This document shows positions 1-8,568 of a stretch of DNA of 43,314 nt, piece after piece. The DNA comes from Bacillota bacterium. Its GTDB lineage: Bacteria > Vulcanimicrobiota > JAJTBE01. The stretch lies in contig JAJTBE010000061.1 of assembly GCA_021287065.1 (NCBI GenBank), positions 1 to 43,314 on the forward strand, written 5' to 3'. The stretch's first letter is position 1, and each line of letters starts with the position of its first letter. The translations under genes were made by a program, and so were the position numbers. Under the pieces are notes generated by a model. That model had not been told where the DNA came from and did no database searches. It saw only the letters and a program-made list of their open reading frames with translations.

Positions 1-917
1 GAAGTATCATTGGAATCGAATATATTAACAGCTGTTTTCTGTCCCTTTTTCCAGACATATTCTCCGTTTTTCAAAACCCTGATAATACCTTTGATTTTCA
101 CAGTCTGCCCGGGTCTGTAAACGGGTCTGTCCGTATAAATATAAGCTTTAAACTGCAGTTCCTGATTATTTGTAAGATAAGCATAATTTTCATCTTCACC
201 CTTGCTTACTATAACCACAAGGGAATTGTCATCTTTTCTGCTTTTCAGTTGTTTCAGGCTCACTTCAGCCAAACCATCCCCATTGGTGATACCCCTGTAA
301 TAAACCTGTGTATCCCCAAAGCCGCCCTCATTTGCTTCCGAATAGGAACATCCGATTTTAACAGTTGCATCAGCTATAGGCTCCCCGGAAACCACATCCT
401 GTGCAAAAATCAGGATTTTGCTCCTATCTTTTTTAGCTAAGACTCCAATTTTGGAAACAATAATATCATTGTATGCAACAGCATCATCACAAACTGCAGT
501 AATCCGGTAAGTACCCGGCGGTAAGGGATCGATAGTGAATTCAACATGCGCTCTCCGATATCTATCAAATTTTATATTTTTTTTGTATTGCCTATATATA
601 TCACTTGAAGAAGATGTTATCGGGAATGATTCGTTATCAAAATAATGCCCTATTTTAAATTCCTGCCAGGATTTGTATTGACTGATTCTATATACATCGA
701 AACTTACTTTCTTTTCTAAATTAGTTTTTACATTTTCTTTCAAACTAAAATGAGAACTCACAAAGATTTTCTGGTCAGGAAGATAAAGAAATTTTGGAGA
801 ACTATAATTATTGTCAAAATCAATTCTTATGTGGCCGACATCTCCGGCGAAGCTTCTGCCTGATAGGCAGGCTGCCATAATGAACAAAAAGCAGGTAATT
901 CTGATAACTGTTTTCAT
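1..917 (-). CDS. Alpha-2-macroglobulin-like protein, N-terminal part (runs off window start)
   Basis: The reading frame is open from an ATG at 917 to the window edge (305 codons, no stop), so the C-terminus lies outside. A GGAGGGG ribosome site sits 4 bases before the ATG. The N-terminus is a Sec signal peptide (MKTVIR, then a hydrophobic stretch, then SFAGD). Near residues 260-280 it reads YIYTDRPVYRPGQTVKIKG, the typical MG2-domain signature of bacterial alpha-2-macroglobulins. Around residues 125-190 there is an Ig-like beta-sandwich pattern with PGTYRITAV and VSGEPIADATVKIG, again usual for macroglobulin domains. Family members are large periplasmic or lipoprotein protease traps, often paired with a PbpC-type transpeptidase. 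I see no lipobox cysteine at a clear cleavage site, although a cysteine occurs in AACLSG at residues 15-20. Whether a thioester motif is present cannot be judged because that part lies outside the window. Confidence 0.8.
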   Translation of the reverse strand, partial: MKTVIRITCFLFIMAACLSGRSFAGDVGHIRIDFDNNYSSPKFLYLPDQKIFVSSHFSLKENVKTNLEKKVSFDVYRISQYKSWQEFKIGHYFDNESFPITSSSSDIYRQYKKNIKFDRYRRAHVEFTIDPLPPGTYRITAVCDDAVAYNDIIVSKIGVLAKKDRSKILIFAQDVVSGEPIADATVKIGCSYSEANEGGFGDTQVYYRGITNGDGLAEVSLKQLKSRKDDNSLVVIVSKGEDENYAYLTNNQELQFKAYIYTDRPVYRPGQTVKIKGIIRVLKNGEYVWKKGQKTAVNIFDSNDT

Positions 918-1104
918 TCTGTCCCCTCCATATATTTATGAATGTTTAATACTGTTTTGAATTGAGAAATGAGGTTCTGTTTTGCTTCTTTACTTTGCCG
1001 GGGAGCTTTTTACAATCATTTTTACATGTTAAATCTTTATCTACCCGGCATATTTGGGATAAACCCGATTTGGCATGATCTTTCAGAAATTATCCCGAAT
1101 TTTT

Positions 1105-1533
1105 TCATTCTTCTGCCACATTGTGTTCAATCATCCACTTAATGCTGTATTTATCTGTGAGCATACCAAAATATGATCCCCAGAAGGCATAATGCATCGG
1201 CATTACCGACAATCCGCCGTCTTCGAGGTTGTGATAATATTCATCGGCCTGATCTTTGGTTTCTGTTTCGATTACAAGTGTTATGTTGTTGCCATTTTTC
1301 AGCATGGGTCCCGTTGATTCGATACTGTCGGCTCCCATAATGAGAATACCGTTTTTCAGTTCGAGACAGATATGCATGATTTTTTCCCTGTCCGATTCGG
1401 GCAGCTTTTCAGAGCCGGGCATTTCAGCCCATCTCATAAGCCTCTTTATTTCGCCGCCAAGGGATTTTCCATAAAATTCAAAAGCTTCTTCGGCGTTTCC
1501 CGGGAAACTGAGGTGTGGTATTAACATTTTCAT
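1105..1533 (-). CDS. VOC-superfamily PhnB/glyoxalase-like protein
   Basis: A 142-residue protein of the vicinal oxygen chelate fold, PhnB/3-demethylubiquinone-methyltransferase-like subgroup. Visible marks are the opening MLIPHLSFPGNAEEAFEFY, a beta strand of the type GILIMGADS, and the end segment MHYAFWGSYFGMLTDKYSIKW, which closely follows the family pattern (x-WG-x-x-FG-x-x-x-D-x-x-G-x-x-W). The open frame extends to a TTG at 1551, but the AAGGGG ribosome site lies just before the ATG at 1533, so I use that start. Family members are small dimeric metalloproteins, often of unknown substrate. The gene stands alone, with 187 bases to the macroglobulin gene and about 395 to the next upstream gene. 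Its specific substrate cannot be deduced. Confidence 0.85.
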   Translation of the reverse strand: MKMLIPHLSFPGNAEEAFEFYGKSLGGEIKRLMRWAEMPGSEKLPESDREKIMHICLELKNGILIMGADSIESTGPMLKNGNNITLVIETETKDQADEYYHNLEDGGLSVMPMHYAFWGSYFGMLTDKYSIKWMIEHNVAEE

Positions 1534-1801
1534 AATAATCCCCTTTATCAAAAATTAAGTAATAGCTTTACAGCAAATTATTCAGGATGAAATCCGGTAA
1601 AGATTCAGTGGATTTAAGTTTATCAAAAAAACAGTCAAAAACAGTAACAATATCGTAAAAAGCAGTATAAACAGTAAAACATTTTATAAACCCATTTTCA
1701 GGATTCATATTCAATGCAGAAGTTGAAAAGTTTTAAAAGTAAATATATTCTGATACGATAATTTTTTATCATTATCAAAAACCCTGCATTTTTTATACAA
1801 C

Positions 1802-1870
1802 AAAAAAACCTGCTGATACCGGTTCAATGCCAGAGCTGACAAAGTCTGCGGTATTCGGGCAGGATTTTTT
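1802..1870 (-). terminator. Long A/T-flanked hairpin, probable bidirectional terminator
   Basis: The arms AAAAAA-CCTGC-GATACCG and CGGTATT-GGGCAGG-ATTTTTT pair over about 18 bp with small interruptions around a 27-base loop. It lies 58 bases past the stop of the minus-strand gene ending at 1928 and gives a T-run on either strand. The rest of the 1552-1927 gap shows no coding frame or repeat that I can support; it is A/T-rich. Confidence 0.6.
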
Positions 1871-1927
1871 ACTGGTAAATTATTGTCTCAATATATCTGC
1901 AGATTGAGGCATCAGCCGCTAATCTGT

Positions 1928-2431
1928 TTATTTTTCAGCACTGGTTTTTGTTTCCTTAGGTTCGTAGAAAATAACCGTGCGTTTCTTTGTATCGATTGCC
2001 CATTTTGCGTCAGGAGTAAAAGGAGCTTCCTGTTTTGTCAGTTCTTTAAGGCTGGTTACGCCTACCAGATCACAGGAATCGACGGTAATTTTGTATAGCA
2101 TGGATCCGCCGTATTTAAGCCTTGACAGTCCGAAATCTCCAATGGAATCCTGTGTGATTACTTCAGTTTCGTGAGCTTTTGCAAACTCTCTGATTTTATC
2201 ATAGGGAGCCTGAATAAACTGAGGTTCAACACATTCTGTTTCGTAAGAAGTGTGAGTGCCGAGAAATCCCTTATATTTTGTAGTGTAATCTCCAACACCA
2301 TTATTGTTGAGGTCGATGGTGTCCGTCGGCAGTTCGTTTATATATTCCCTTACGATTTTGGCTTCTTTGAATATTCTGTTATTCGCCCTGAAATCTTCTG
2401 ATGATATTTTCGGCAGATTGATTCTGTCCAT
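1928..2431 (-). CDS. Hypothetical protein with a calcium-loop-like motif
   Basis: A 167-residue protein that I do not recognise. A GGAGGG ribosome site directly abuts the first possible ATG (2437), so the ATG at 2431, six bases further, is the better start (MDRINLPKIS). There is no signal peptide or membrane segment. Residues about 40-48 read DLNNNGVGD, resembling an EF-hand or dockerin-type Asp/Asn calcium loop; a single such loop is weak evidence for calcium binding. The rest is a mixed alpha/beta, charged, soluble-looking protein ending in a Lys/Glu/Thr tail (KETKTSAEK). It stands alone on its strand with a strong hairpin downstream, so it is probably monocistronic. Confidence 0.65.
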   Translation of the reverse strand: MDRINLPKISSEDFRANNRIFKEAKIVREYINELPTDTIDLNNNGVGDYTTKYKGFLGTHTSYETECVEPQFIQAPYDKIREFAKAHETEVITQDSIGDFGLSRLKYGGSMLYKITVDSCDLVGVTSLKELTKQEAPFTPDAKWAIDTKKRTVIFYEPKETKTSAEK

Positions 2432-2999
2432 AATCATCCCTCCTATATCATACGGTTTGACCGTTTTTTTTTATATTACCATATTTATCCATAAAATATA
2501 TTTATAAAATGTAAATTTCCTATTAACTATTTCAGCGCAAGGATATAATTCAGCTTGTCACAACAACATTTCTCCCTGTATTTAAAAAGGAGAACTTTTT
2601 CCGGAAATGTCAATATGCTGTGTATATTTTCAGGATTCCAGCATCCCGGAATAATTATTCCAGCCAGTTATCACCTATTCTCTCTTCGTTATGGAGCCAA
2701 ATGGGCAATTATATCGGATACTTCTCCGCAAATAGTGAAAACAGTTATTATCGGACTCATTTTCTCTGATATAAATTACAAATCTGTTAACATTTTTTTA
2801 ATAATTGTACCATTGCATGAAACAAATGTATTTAATACAATAACTATATTGGTAGTAAAAATGTGGTAAATAATTTCTTTAGACAGACACAGGAATTGCC
2901 TTTCCTAATGCAATAAAAACAACGGCTAAAATCCGGTATTTTTATTTCATTCGGAATGATAGCTATACTCCCTCCCAATAAGCGAAAGGGGCAGCAATA
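2432..2999. other. Gene-free interval, A/T-rich
   Basis: These 568 bases separate two divergently transcribed genes. A 104-codon plus-strand frame (2555-2869) exists but has no convincing ribosome site and an unlikely composition, so I treat the interval as non-coding. The only candidate site that I see is the promoter-like pair listed at 2813-2842. Confidence 0.5.
2813..2842 (+). promoter_or_regulatory. Possible sigma-70-type promoter for the gene at 3000
   Basis: TTGCAT (2813-2818) and TACAAT (2837-2842) are separated by 18 bases and sit in A/T-rich DNA about 150 bases upstream of the start at 3000. The -10 match is 5 of 6, but the -35 match is poor. This is a sequence guess only. Confidence 0.25.
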
Positions 3000-4517
3000 A
3001 TGGATAAAATTGGATCACAACCATCACTTGGCAGCCAGTTTATACAGAGCGCGGCAAAGCAGACTCTGGAACAGATGGATGCAAAGCCGGCGCCTATGTA
3101 TCACATAACCCGGAGCGAACAGTCAGCCTGGGAAGTTTTCTCAAAAGCAGTCGATGAAAAAGGCACTGATTCTGAGAGAAAACTTATGGAATATGCAAAC
3201 AAGGCATCAGCAAACCCCGCTAATGCATCCAACAGATATGGCGGCACCGACAGCCTCAGCGAATTTGCCAGAAAAGGCGTTTATGTGGCAACATTACAGA
3301 ACATGGCCGCAGGCCTTTCAGGCACCCTCTCAAAATGCATTGCCCAGGTAGCTCTGGATTCGTATAAAAATGCCAGCGCTTGCGGACATGGCGAAATCAA
3401 CAAGGTTTTTTCACAGGGAATCATTGAGACAGGCACACCTTCTGAAAAAGCAGCAATGAGCGTCCTAAACTCAGCTTATGACAAAGAAAGCGATTTGGAG
3501 AAATCAAGCAACGCAGTGAACAGCGTTCAGCTTTCCTTTATGAAAGATGTAACAACCGGCGCTGTGGAAAAACCCCTGAAAGAATATCTCCTTGAAAAAG
3601 CGACTTCAAACGATGAAGCAAATCATATTCTCGGACAGGCAGTAGCTGAAAAGCTTGCCACAGTTACATCAGGCAGTGAAAAAGCAGTTCTGGAAACCGC
3701 ACAGAAAAGCTTTGAAGGCAATAAACTGGGAAAACCCTACGGCTACACAGCCAAACTCATTGAATATATAACAATGAAGGATGTTAAAGAGTCTAAAGAG
3801 ACAGATGCCAGCAAAAGGCTTGCATCTCTCGGCGGAACGGTTCTTAATGACGCAGCGGTTGACAACTACTATTTCAACGGATTTGTCGCCGATGAAGCTT
3901 ATCTCGGAAAAGGACTTGCCAGTAAAGGAGACATGGGAGCAAGAATGCAGGGCCTCACAGCAGCGCCTGCATACATGGCAAGTATTGCTGAAAACTCCTC
4001 AAACACAAAGGAAAAGGTTCTTGCCAAAGCATTAACCGATACTTTCAATATTGCTCAGAATCAGGACATAAAACAATCACGGGCATTTCTGAATTCAAGC
4101 TGGGAAACATTTGATTATGGTTTCAAAACCATTGAAAACGGAACCAACGGTCCCATCGAAAATCATCTTGCAGCCTGCGGTGCGGCATTTATGGGTGGAG
4201 CACGCCAGGCAGCGCCCAAAATGGCTGTGGAAATAGCCCAGCCTCTCCTTCAGGCTATTGCAAATAATGCAGACAACCCGAAAAACGCAGCAATAGCAAA
4301 GGAAGCTCTCAGCATCGAAACATCAGTTGGCAAAGCCATAAAGAGCACATTCTTCATTGGCGAATCCAATAAAGAATACAAGATCAGACAGTACACCGAA
4401 GCATTCAAAAAGATTCTGGAAAATGTGGATTCTGATAACCTCGGAACCCCCAATGGAACGAATCAGACAGATGTTTCACTAAGAGCAAAACTCATAAACA
4501 ACACTGTACCTAAATAA
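3000..4517 (+). CDS. Hypothetical alanine-rich helical protein
   Basis: A 505-residue protein that I do not recognise. An AAAGGGG ribosome site 8 bases upstream supports the ATG at 3000. It has no signal peptide and no membrane segment. The sequence is rich in Ala, Lys, Glu, Ser and Asn and appears almost wholly alpha-helical, with loosely repeating helical hairpins of the kind EKAAMSVLNSAY, EKAVLETAQKSF and NAAIAKEALS, so an array-type or effector-like structural protein is possible. No catalytic motif is apparent. The gene is flanked by a long upstream gap and a strong terminator, so it is probably expressed alone. Two other proteins in this window (39891 and 36850 genes) also begin with an unstructured Gly/Ser/Pro-rich N-terminus, but this one lacks the DS-x-x-x-G tag that they carry. 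Confidence 0.7.
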   Translation: MDKIGSQPSLGSQFIQSAAKQTLEQMDAKPAPMYHITRSEQSAWEVFSKAVDEKGTDSERKLMEYANKASANPANASNRYGGTDSLSEFARKGVYVATLQNMAAGLSGTLSKCIAQVALDSYKNASACGHGEINKVFSQGIIETGTPSEKAAMSVLNSAYDKESDLEKSSNAVNSVQLSFMKDVTTGAVEKPLKEYLLEKATSNDEANHILGQAVAEKLATVTSGSEKAVLETAQKSFEGNKLGKPYGYTAKLIEYITMKDVKESKETDASKRLASLGGTVLNDAAVDNYYFNGFVADEAYLGKGLASKGDMGARMQGLTAAPAYMASIAENSSNTKEKVLAKALTDTFNIAQNQDIKQSRAFLNSSWETFDYGFKTIENGTNGPIENHLAACGAAFMGGARQAAPKMAVEIAQPLLQAIANNADNPKNAAIAKEALSIETSVGKAIKSTFFIGESNKEYKIRQYTEAFKKILENVDSDNLGTPNGTNQTDVSLRAKLINNTVPK

Positions 4518-4540
4518 AACCAATAGTTTTATATAAACTC

Positions 4541-4576
4541 AAAAAGCTTCGCCCACCAATGAGCGAAGCTTTTTTT
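4541..4576 (+). terminator. Rho-independent terminator
   Basis: The stem AAAAGCTTCGC / GCGAAGCTTTT closes a 10-base loop and is followed by a T-run. It lies 24 bases after the stop of the gene at 3000-4517. Confidence 0.85.
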
Positions 4577-4642
4577 GTTATCTGCATTTTTTACATTGTA
4601 TAATTCTCTAACAAAGAGAACAAACAAAGATGACCAATGCAG

Positions 4643-4672
4643 AAAAGCCCCGCATCTTAAGATACGAGGCTT
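4643..4672 (-). terminator. Terminator of the tRNA transcript
   Basis: On the minus strand the arms AAGCC-CG-ATC and GAT-CG-GGCTT pair around a TTAA loop and are followed by TTTTC. It sits 14 bases beyond the 3' end of tRNA-Arg. Confidence 0.6.
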
Positions 4673-4685
4673 ATAAATCAACTAT

Positions 4686-4762
4686 TGGCGCGCCCGGGAG
4701 GACTTGAACCCCCAACATACAGATCCGAAGTCTGTTGCTCTATCCATTTGAGCTACGAGCGC
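4686..4762 (-). tRNA. tRNA-Arg (anticodon UCG), CCA encoded
   Basis: Read on the minus strand, the 77 bases fold into a complete cloverleaf. The acceptor stem is GCGCTCG with CGGGCGC (one G-U). The D-arm stem is GCTC/GAGC. The anticodon stem is ACAGA/TCTGT with the loop CTTCGGA, giving anticodon TCG at positions 34-36. The T arm is GGGGG/CCTCC around TTCAAGT. The discriminator is G, followed by an encoded CCA. The anticodon reads CGA and related CGN arginine codons. It lies directly downstream of the metallophosphoesterase gene and is followed by its own hairpin. Confidence 0.95.
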
Positions 4763-4774
4763 CCGTTCCTGATA

Positions 4775-6001
4775 TTAGCCCTTTTTCCATTTATCAACGA
4801 TGGCGCTGACTTCCGGATCAGGTTTAACTTCGCTGGTCAGAACGGGATAGAGGGTTGAAGTGATCTTTGTAACCTGTTTGCTCTTGGGATCAACTTCCAC
4901 TCTGAGATTGCCCACCATATATCCGTGTGAGCCGGCTTCCACAAGGGGAACGCTCTTTCCGGTGGGGTCTTTCACTTCGATGGGGGTACCCACTGTCTGG
5001 TGATCGTGGGCGCCGACGACTACATCGATTCCGGGGGTGTTTCTGATAAATGCCTGATTGTTGTTGAGGTTGTCATGTGCCAGAACAACAATTACATCAG
5101 CACCTTCAGCTTTCATTTTGGGAATCATTTCCTTCAGTGTTTCCGACTGGTCTTTAATCTTCCAGTTTTCGCCTACCTGAGGATGTGCGTCTGTAGCCAT
5201 TTTGCGGTTGACAACTCCGACTACGCCTACATTGACATTGCCGACTTTTTTGATGATGTAGGGTTTAAGGAAGTCGGGCTGTTTTCCGGTATCTGCCATT
5301 ACGGCATTGGCGCAAATTACAGGGAACTTGAGATCTTTTGCAAGTTCTCTCATATTATCGGTAAGATTTTTGTTGGGATTGCCGTCTGGTCCGCCGTATT
5401 TTCCGGCTTCCCACTGGAATTCGTGGTTTCCGGCACCAAGTACGTCATATCCGATATCGTTCATAATATCAACCATGGGGTTGAAACGATTGTTATCCGA
5501 GTAAGGGGGATTATATGCAATATCACCGGCATCAACGAGGATGAAATCGGGATCCTGCTGTCTGAGCTGATCGATTTTTCCGGCTACATAAGCCATACCG
5601 CTCTTGCCATCTTTAGGGGCAAGTTTGCCATGAAGGTCATTGGTATGAATAATGTTGATTACATTGGGGTCATTATTTCCCTCTTTGCCTTCTTTGCCTC
5701 TTACGCTCTTGAAGATGCTGAACTCGGTTACGATCGGTTTTGTAGCATTCTTTACGAAATCCGATACATAAGCGCTGTCATCTTCTTCACGGGTGAAGGC
5801 AGCTTGCTCTGAAGCAGCAGGCATAACAGGTCTTTTCAGATTTTCAGTGGTTCTGGTTTCCCCAGGGGAGAAACTATCTGCCTGAGGTTTCACTTCAGCT
5901 CCTGCATCGCTTTTAACTGCAGGTGAAACTGATGATTTATGGGTTACCGGTATATGGGGCTGTACGGAGCCGTAATTTCTAATCACATTATCTCCAGACA
6001 T
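4775..6001 (-). CDS. 5'-nucleotidase-type metallophosphoesterase, catalytic domain only, no signal peptide
   Basis: A 408-residue calcineurin-like phosphoesterase of the UshA/5'-nucleotidase branch. After an unstructured Pro/Ser/Thr-rich N-terminus of about 110 residues come the metal motifs in order: IIHTNDLHG, VDAGDIAYN, GAGNHEFQW, VVLAHDN and GAHDHQTVG, i.e. the two-metal site is complete. It ends after this domain and lacks the C-terminal substrate-specificity domain that both paralogues at 27448 and 30074 have. It also lacks their signal peptide, so a substrate or location different from theirs is likely. The N-terminal tail carries PQADSFSPGE, similar to PADSISIGK and SQDSVTIGK in two other proteins of this window. 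AGGAGG four bases before the ATG at 6001 fixes the start. It is transcribed toward the tRNA, probably as a single gene. Confidence 0.88.
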   Translation of the reverse strand: MSGDNVIRNYGSVQPHIPVTHKSSVSPAVKSDAGAEVKPQADSFSPGETRTTENLKRPVMPAASEQAAFTREEDDSAYVSDFVKNATKPIVTEFSIFKSVRGKEGKEGNNDPNVINIIHTNDLHGKLAPKDGKSGMAYVAGKIDQLRQQDPDFILVDAGDIAYNPPYSDNNRFNPMVDIMNDIGYDVLGAGNHEFQWEAGKYGGPDGNPNKNLTDNMRELAKDLKFPVICANAVMADTGKQPDFLKPYIIKKVGNVNVGVVGVVNRKMATDAHPQVGENWKIKDQSETLKEMIPKMKAEGADVIVVLAHDNLNNNQAFIRNTPGIDVVVGAHDHQTVGTPIEVKDPTGKSVPLVEAGSHGYMVGNLRVEVDPKSKQVTKITSTLYPVLTSEVKPDPEVSAIVDKWKKG

Positions 6002-6162
6002 GGTGCCTCCTGAAAAATTTTTAAAATCGGAATTCTCAATCCGTGGAGGTAATCAGCGAACTACATCCCTGTTACGCTATTTCTTATATTTAGTGTGTTG
6101 ATAATATCATACTACAATTATCCTGAATAGTCTGTTACAAATTTGTAAACATATTTACAAAA

Positions 6163-6906
6163 TCAGGTTATTTTACATGCTATTACCATTATCTCATATT
6201 CGTCCGGATCTATACCACGCCTGCCCCAGTTGCCTGCTGTTCCGCCCCAGATATGTTCTGTTTCAAATCCGGACATTTTCAACATGATTGCAAGTTCGGA
6301 AGGGACAAATCCCTTTTCCACACCCCTGAACTGCTTTTTGCCTTCAGGAGTGTCAAATTCCATCATGAATTTTTCCGTTATGTTTACTGGGTCGAAAAGA
6401 CCATTGTCAATACCTTCTTTAGAAAAATTCCTGATTTTTTTCATGCCGTTTAAACATGTAAGAATAAGCCTGCCTCCGGGTTTCAGGGCTTCGTTGATGT
6501 TTTTGAGGATACTCACAGGCTGCATCACCGGATCATCTTCCGACGACAACAAACCAAAGGCTCCTTCACAGAGACACAATGCCGCGTCCCATTTTCTGTC
6601 GAACTTAAAATCCCGGGCATTTGCCTGTATAAATTCGACTTCAACGCCTTCCGCCTCAGCAGCCCGCTCTGCTTCCTTCAGCATTCCTTCGGATATGTCA
6701 AGCCCAGTCATTTTATAGCCCATCTTAGCAAGGGCAACGGAATGCCTGCCGGTGCCGCATCCCACATCAAGTATAGCTGCTCCGGGTTCAGGCTGAAGAA
6801 GGCTGCGGATAAACGCAGCCTCTTCGTCGGTATTTTTAGTAAAAATATTGTTCATATAGTCAGGAGCATGATTGTCAAAAAACTCCTGCCATTCATTATG
6901 AGACAT
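6163..6906 (-). CDS. Class I SAM-dependent methyltransferase
   Basis: A 247-residue Rossmann-fold methyltransferase. Motif I is ILDVGCGTGRHSVALAKMGY (residues about 44-63), followed by GLDIS with an acidic residue that would bind the SAM ribose, then IQANARDF and the AALCLCEGAFGLL segment (motif IV region), and LKPGGRLILTC (post-motif). This pattern fits Methyltransf_11/25-type small-molecule methyltransferases. The substrate cannot be inferred. Its ATG overlaps the stop of the upstream gene by one base (TAATG), so the two are almost certainly translationally coupled and work in the same transcript. Confidence 0.9.
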   Translation of the reverse strand: MSHNEWQEFFDNHAPDYMNNIFTKNTDEEAAFIRSLLQPEPGAAILDVGCGTGRHSVALAKMGYKMTGLDISEGMLKEAERAAEAEGVEVEFIQANARDFKFDRKWDAALCLCEGAFGLLSSEDDPVMQPVSILKNINEALKPGGRLILTCLNGMKKIRNFSKEGIDNGLFDPVNITEKFMMEFDTPEGKKQFRGVEKGFVPSELAIMLKMSGFETEHIWGGTAGNWGRRGIDPDEYEIMVIACKIT

Positions 6907-8429
6907 TATTTCAGCTTCTTTCTGTTCTGGACTTTCTCGATATTTGTCTCATATTTAATGAGGCGTTTGATATGCTCAATAACTTCTCCCATATCTTTGT
7001 TGAGAGTATTAATCTCAGAATCAAATTTATCGAGTTTGCTTTTTCCGGGTATGCCGTCTGTTGTCATTTCGATAAGATCATCATAGCAGGCTGAGACCTG
7101 ATCCTTTATATCGATAATCTTTTTGAAATCAGCAGTGGTTCTGAACTTTTTCATATCCGGGAACATTTCAGTCTGGAAATAGAATCCGTCTATTATAGAA
7201 GATAAATAATCTATCTTCGAACAAATAAGTGAGAATTTATTTAACTGTTTGATTATTCCGTTAAAAACTTCATGTCCGAGTGCTGTGAGACAAACTTTGT
7301 CGGGGAAGTTTCTTCTGGATTTGAATTCAAGCAGACCGAAAAATTCAAGCATTTTTCCAAAAGTAGCGCTGAATCCGTCAATAAGGAAACGCATAGCTTC
7401 CAGATCATCCGGGTATGAATCGCTATCGTATGTTACAAGCAGATCAAATCTGACAAAATCATCTATACAGGCAAGCAAAGGTAAAAATGATTCTTCGGTT
7501 GTCGTCCATTCCTGACTAATTCTGCTGAGGGCATAGATAAAATTATGAGGCATTCCGTCAGGTGTGATTTCCACATCTTCAACCTCTTCGTGTTCAAGAG
7601 AAACCAGAGGTGGGAAGAATAAAAATTCAAGAACCATTCTGAAAAATGCATCCTCAATTTCTTTACCTTCCAGAGCATTTTTTCCTGATGCTGTCAGGGA
7701 AATACCTTTTTTGCTTAAATTAACAAGATCCGATTTTATTATTACGGTCAGGAGAATATCCAGATAACTGATTTTGCCGTTTCGATCTGTGATAATAAAA
7801 TCTTTTGCAGGTGAATCAGCAATACATTTGCTTAATTCGTTAAAAGCGCTCTCTTCAAGCTGTCCGAACCGATTAACTTCAAGCTTCGCAGTTCCCTGTG
7901 AATTAATTATTCTGAGTAATGAAAGCAGATCTTTTACAACAACCGTATTTGATATAGCTTTGAAGAAATGTGTCAGCTTAACCGGTTTACCTTTGATTTT
8001 CGGATAATCTTTCGCCGCCTTCTCAGCAGCTTTCTCATAGATTTCCTGCATATCATCGGTATAATCCAGAAGGTCTTCTATTTGTGAATAATCCAGGTCT
8101 TCGAGATCTCCGAACAGCTCACCATCATCATCTTCATCATCAATTTCTTCGTCAGCTTCAATTTCAGCTTTTTTCATTCGGGCAGCTTTTTTTCTGTTAT
8201 TCATTTTCTCAACAGCAAACCCAAGCTGCTCTCCTAATTTCTGAATTCCGGAAAAATCTACTCCCGGCACTTCCGAACTACAGATTATTATATACTCGGC
8301 TGCTTCTTCCGCCTGCTGGGGATCATTTGTCATTTCCGCATTAGTCATCAACTGCTGCAGCACAACAAGAGGATCCTTATACTCCACAACCAACTGCCGT
8401 ATTCTTCTTTTCATAAATTCTGAAAGCAA
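6906..8429 (-). CDS. Uncharacterised protein with an acidic linker
   Basis: About 507 residues, not recognised. The frame is open to a TTG at 8450, but a GGAGG site lies inside that stretch, 8 bases before a TTG at 8429, which I prefer; an ATG at 8414 is a further alternative. After a short helical N-terminal domain there is a strongly acidic linker with runs such as DEEIDDEDDDGELFGDLEDL, then a larger region with Leu-rich helices and segments resembling winged-helix units (LSKKGISLTASGKNAL and RRNFPDKVCLTALGHEVF look like two repeated wHTH-type blocks). The C-terminus is basic and coiled-coil-like (KDMGEVIEHIKRLIKYETN). No enzymatic motif is seen. It is coupled to a methyltransferase gene and divergent from the DUF58 gene. 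Confidence 0.7.
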   Translation of the reverse strand: MLSEFMKRRIRQLVVEYKDPLVVLQQLMTNAEMTNDPQQAEEAAEYIIICSSEVPGVDFSGIQKLGEQLGFAVEKMNNRKKAARMKKAEIEADEEIDDEDDDGELFGDLEDLDYSQIEDLLDYTDDMQEIYEKAAEKAAKDYPKIKGKPVKLTHFFKAISNTVVVKDLLSLLRIINSQGTAKLEVNRFGQLEESAFNELSKCIADSPAKDFIITDRNGKISYLDILLTVIIKSDLVNLSKKGISLTASGKNALEGKEIEDAFFRMVLEFLFFPPLVSLEHEEVEDVEITPDGMPHNFIYALSRISQEWTTTEESFLPLLACIDDFVRFDLLVTYDSDSYPDDLEAMRFLIDGFSATFGKMLEFFGLLEFKSRRNFPDKVCLTALGHEVFNGIIKQLNKFSLICSKIDYLSSIIDGFYFQTEMFPDMKKFRTTADFKKIIDIKDQVSACYDDLIEMTTDGIPGKSKLDKFDSEINTLNKDMGEVIEHIKRLIKYETNIEKVQNRKKLK

Positions 8430-8568
8430 TTCTGATTCCTCCGGTTTCAAGGTTATTTTAAAATTGTATAGAATTACGGATTAATAATCTTAATATTATT
8501 CCATTTTGTCCATCTTCCTTTTTTAAAGGGGAAGTGAATAAAAAAATCAATTCAGGCACTTTAATTAT

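Noticed and set aside
2555..2869. 104-codon plus-strand open frame
   Set aside because: No spaced ribosome site, unlikely amino-acid composition and A/T-rich intergenic setting; treated as chance.
5000..5812. 270-codon plus-strand open frame
   Set aside because: It is the antisense shadow of the metallophosphoesterase gene, whose metal motifs are clear on the minus strand.
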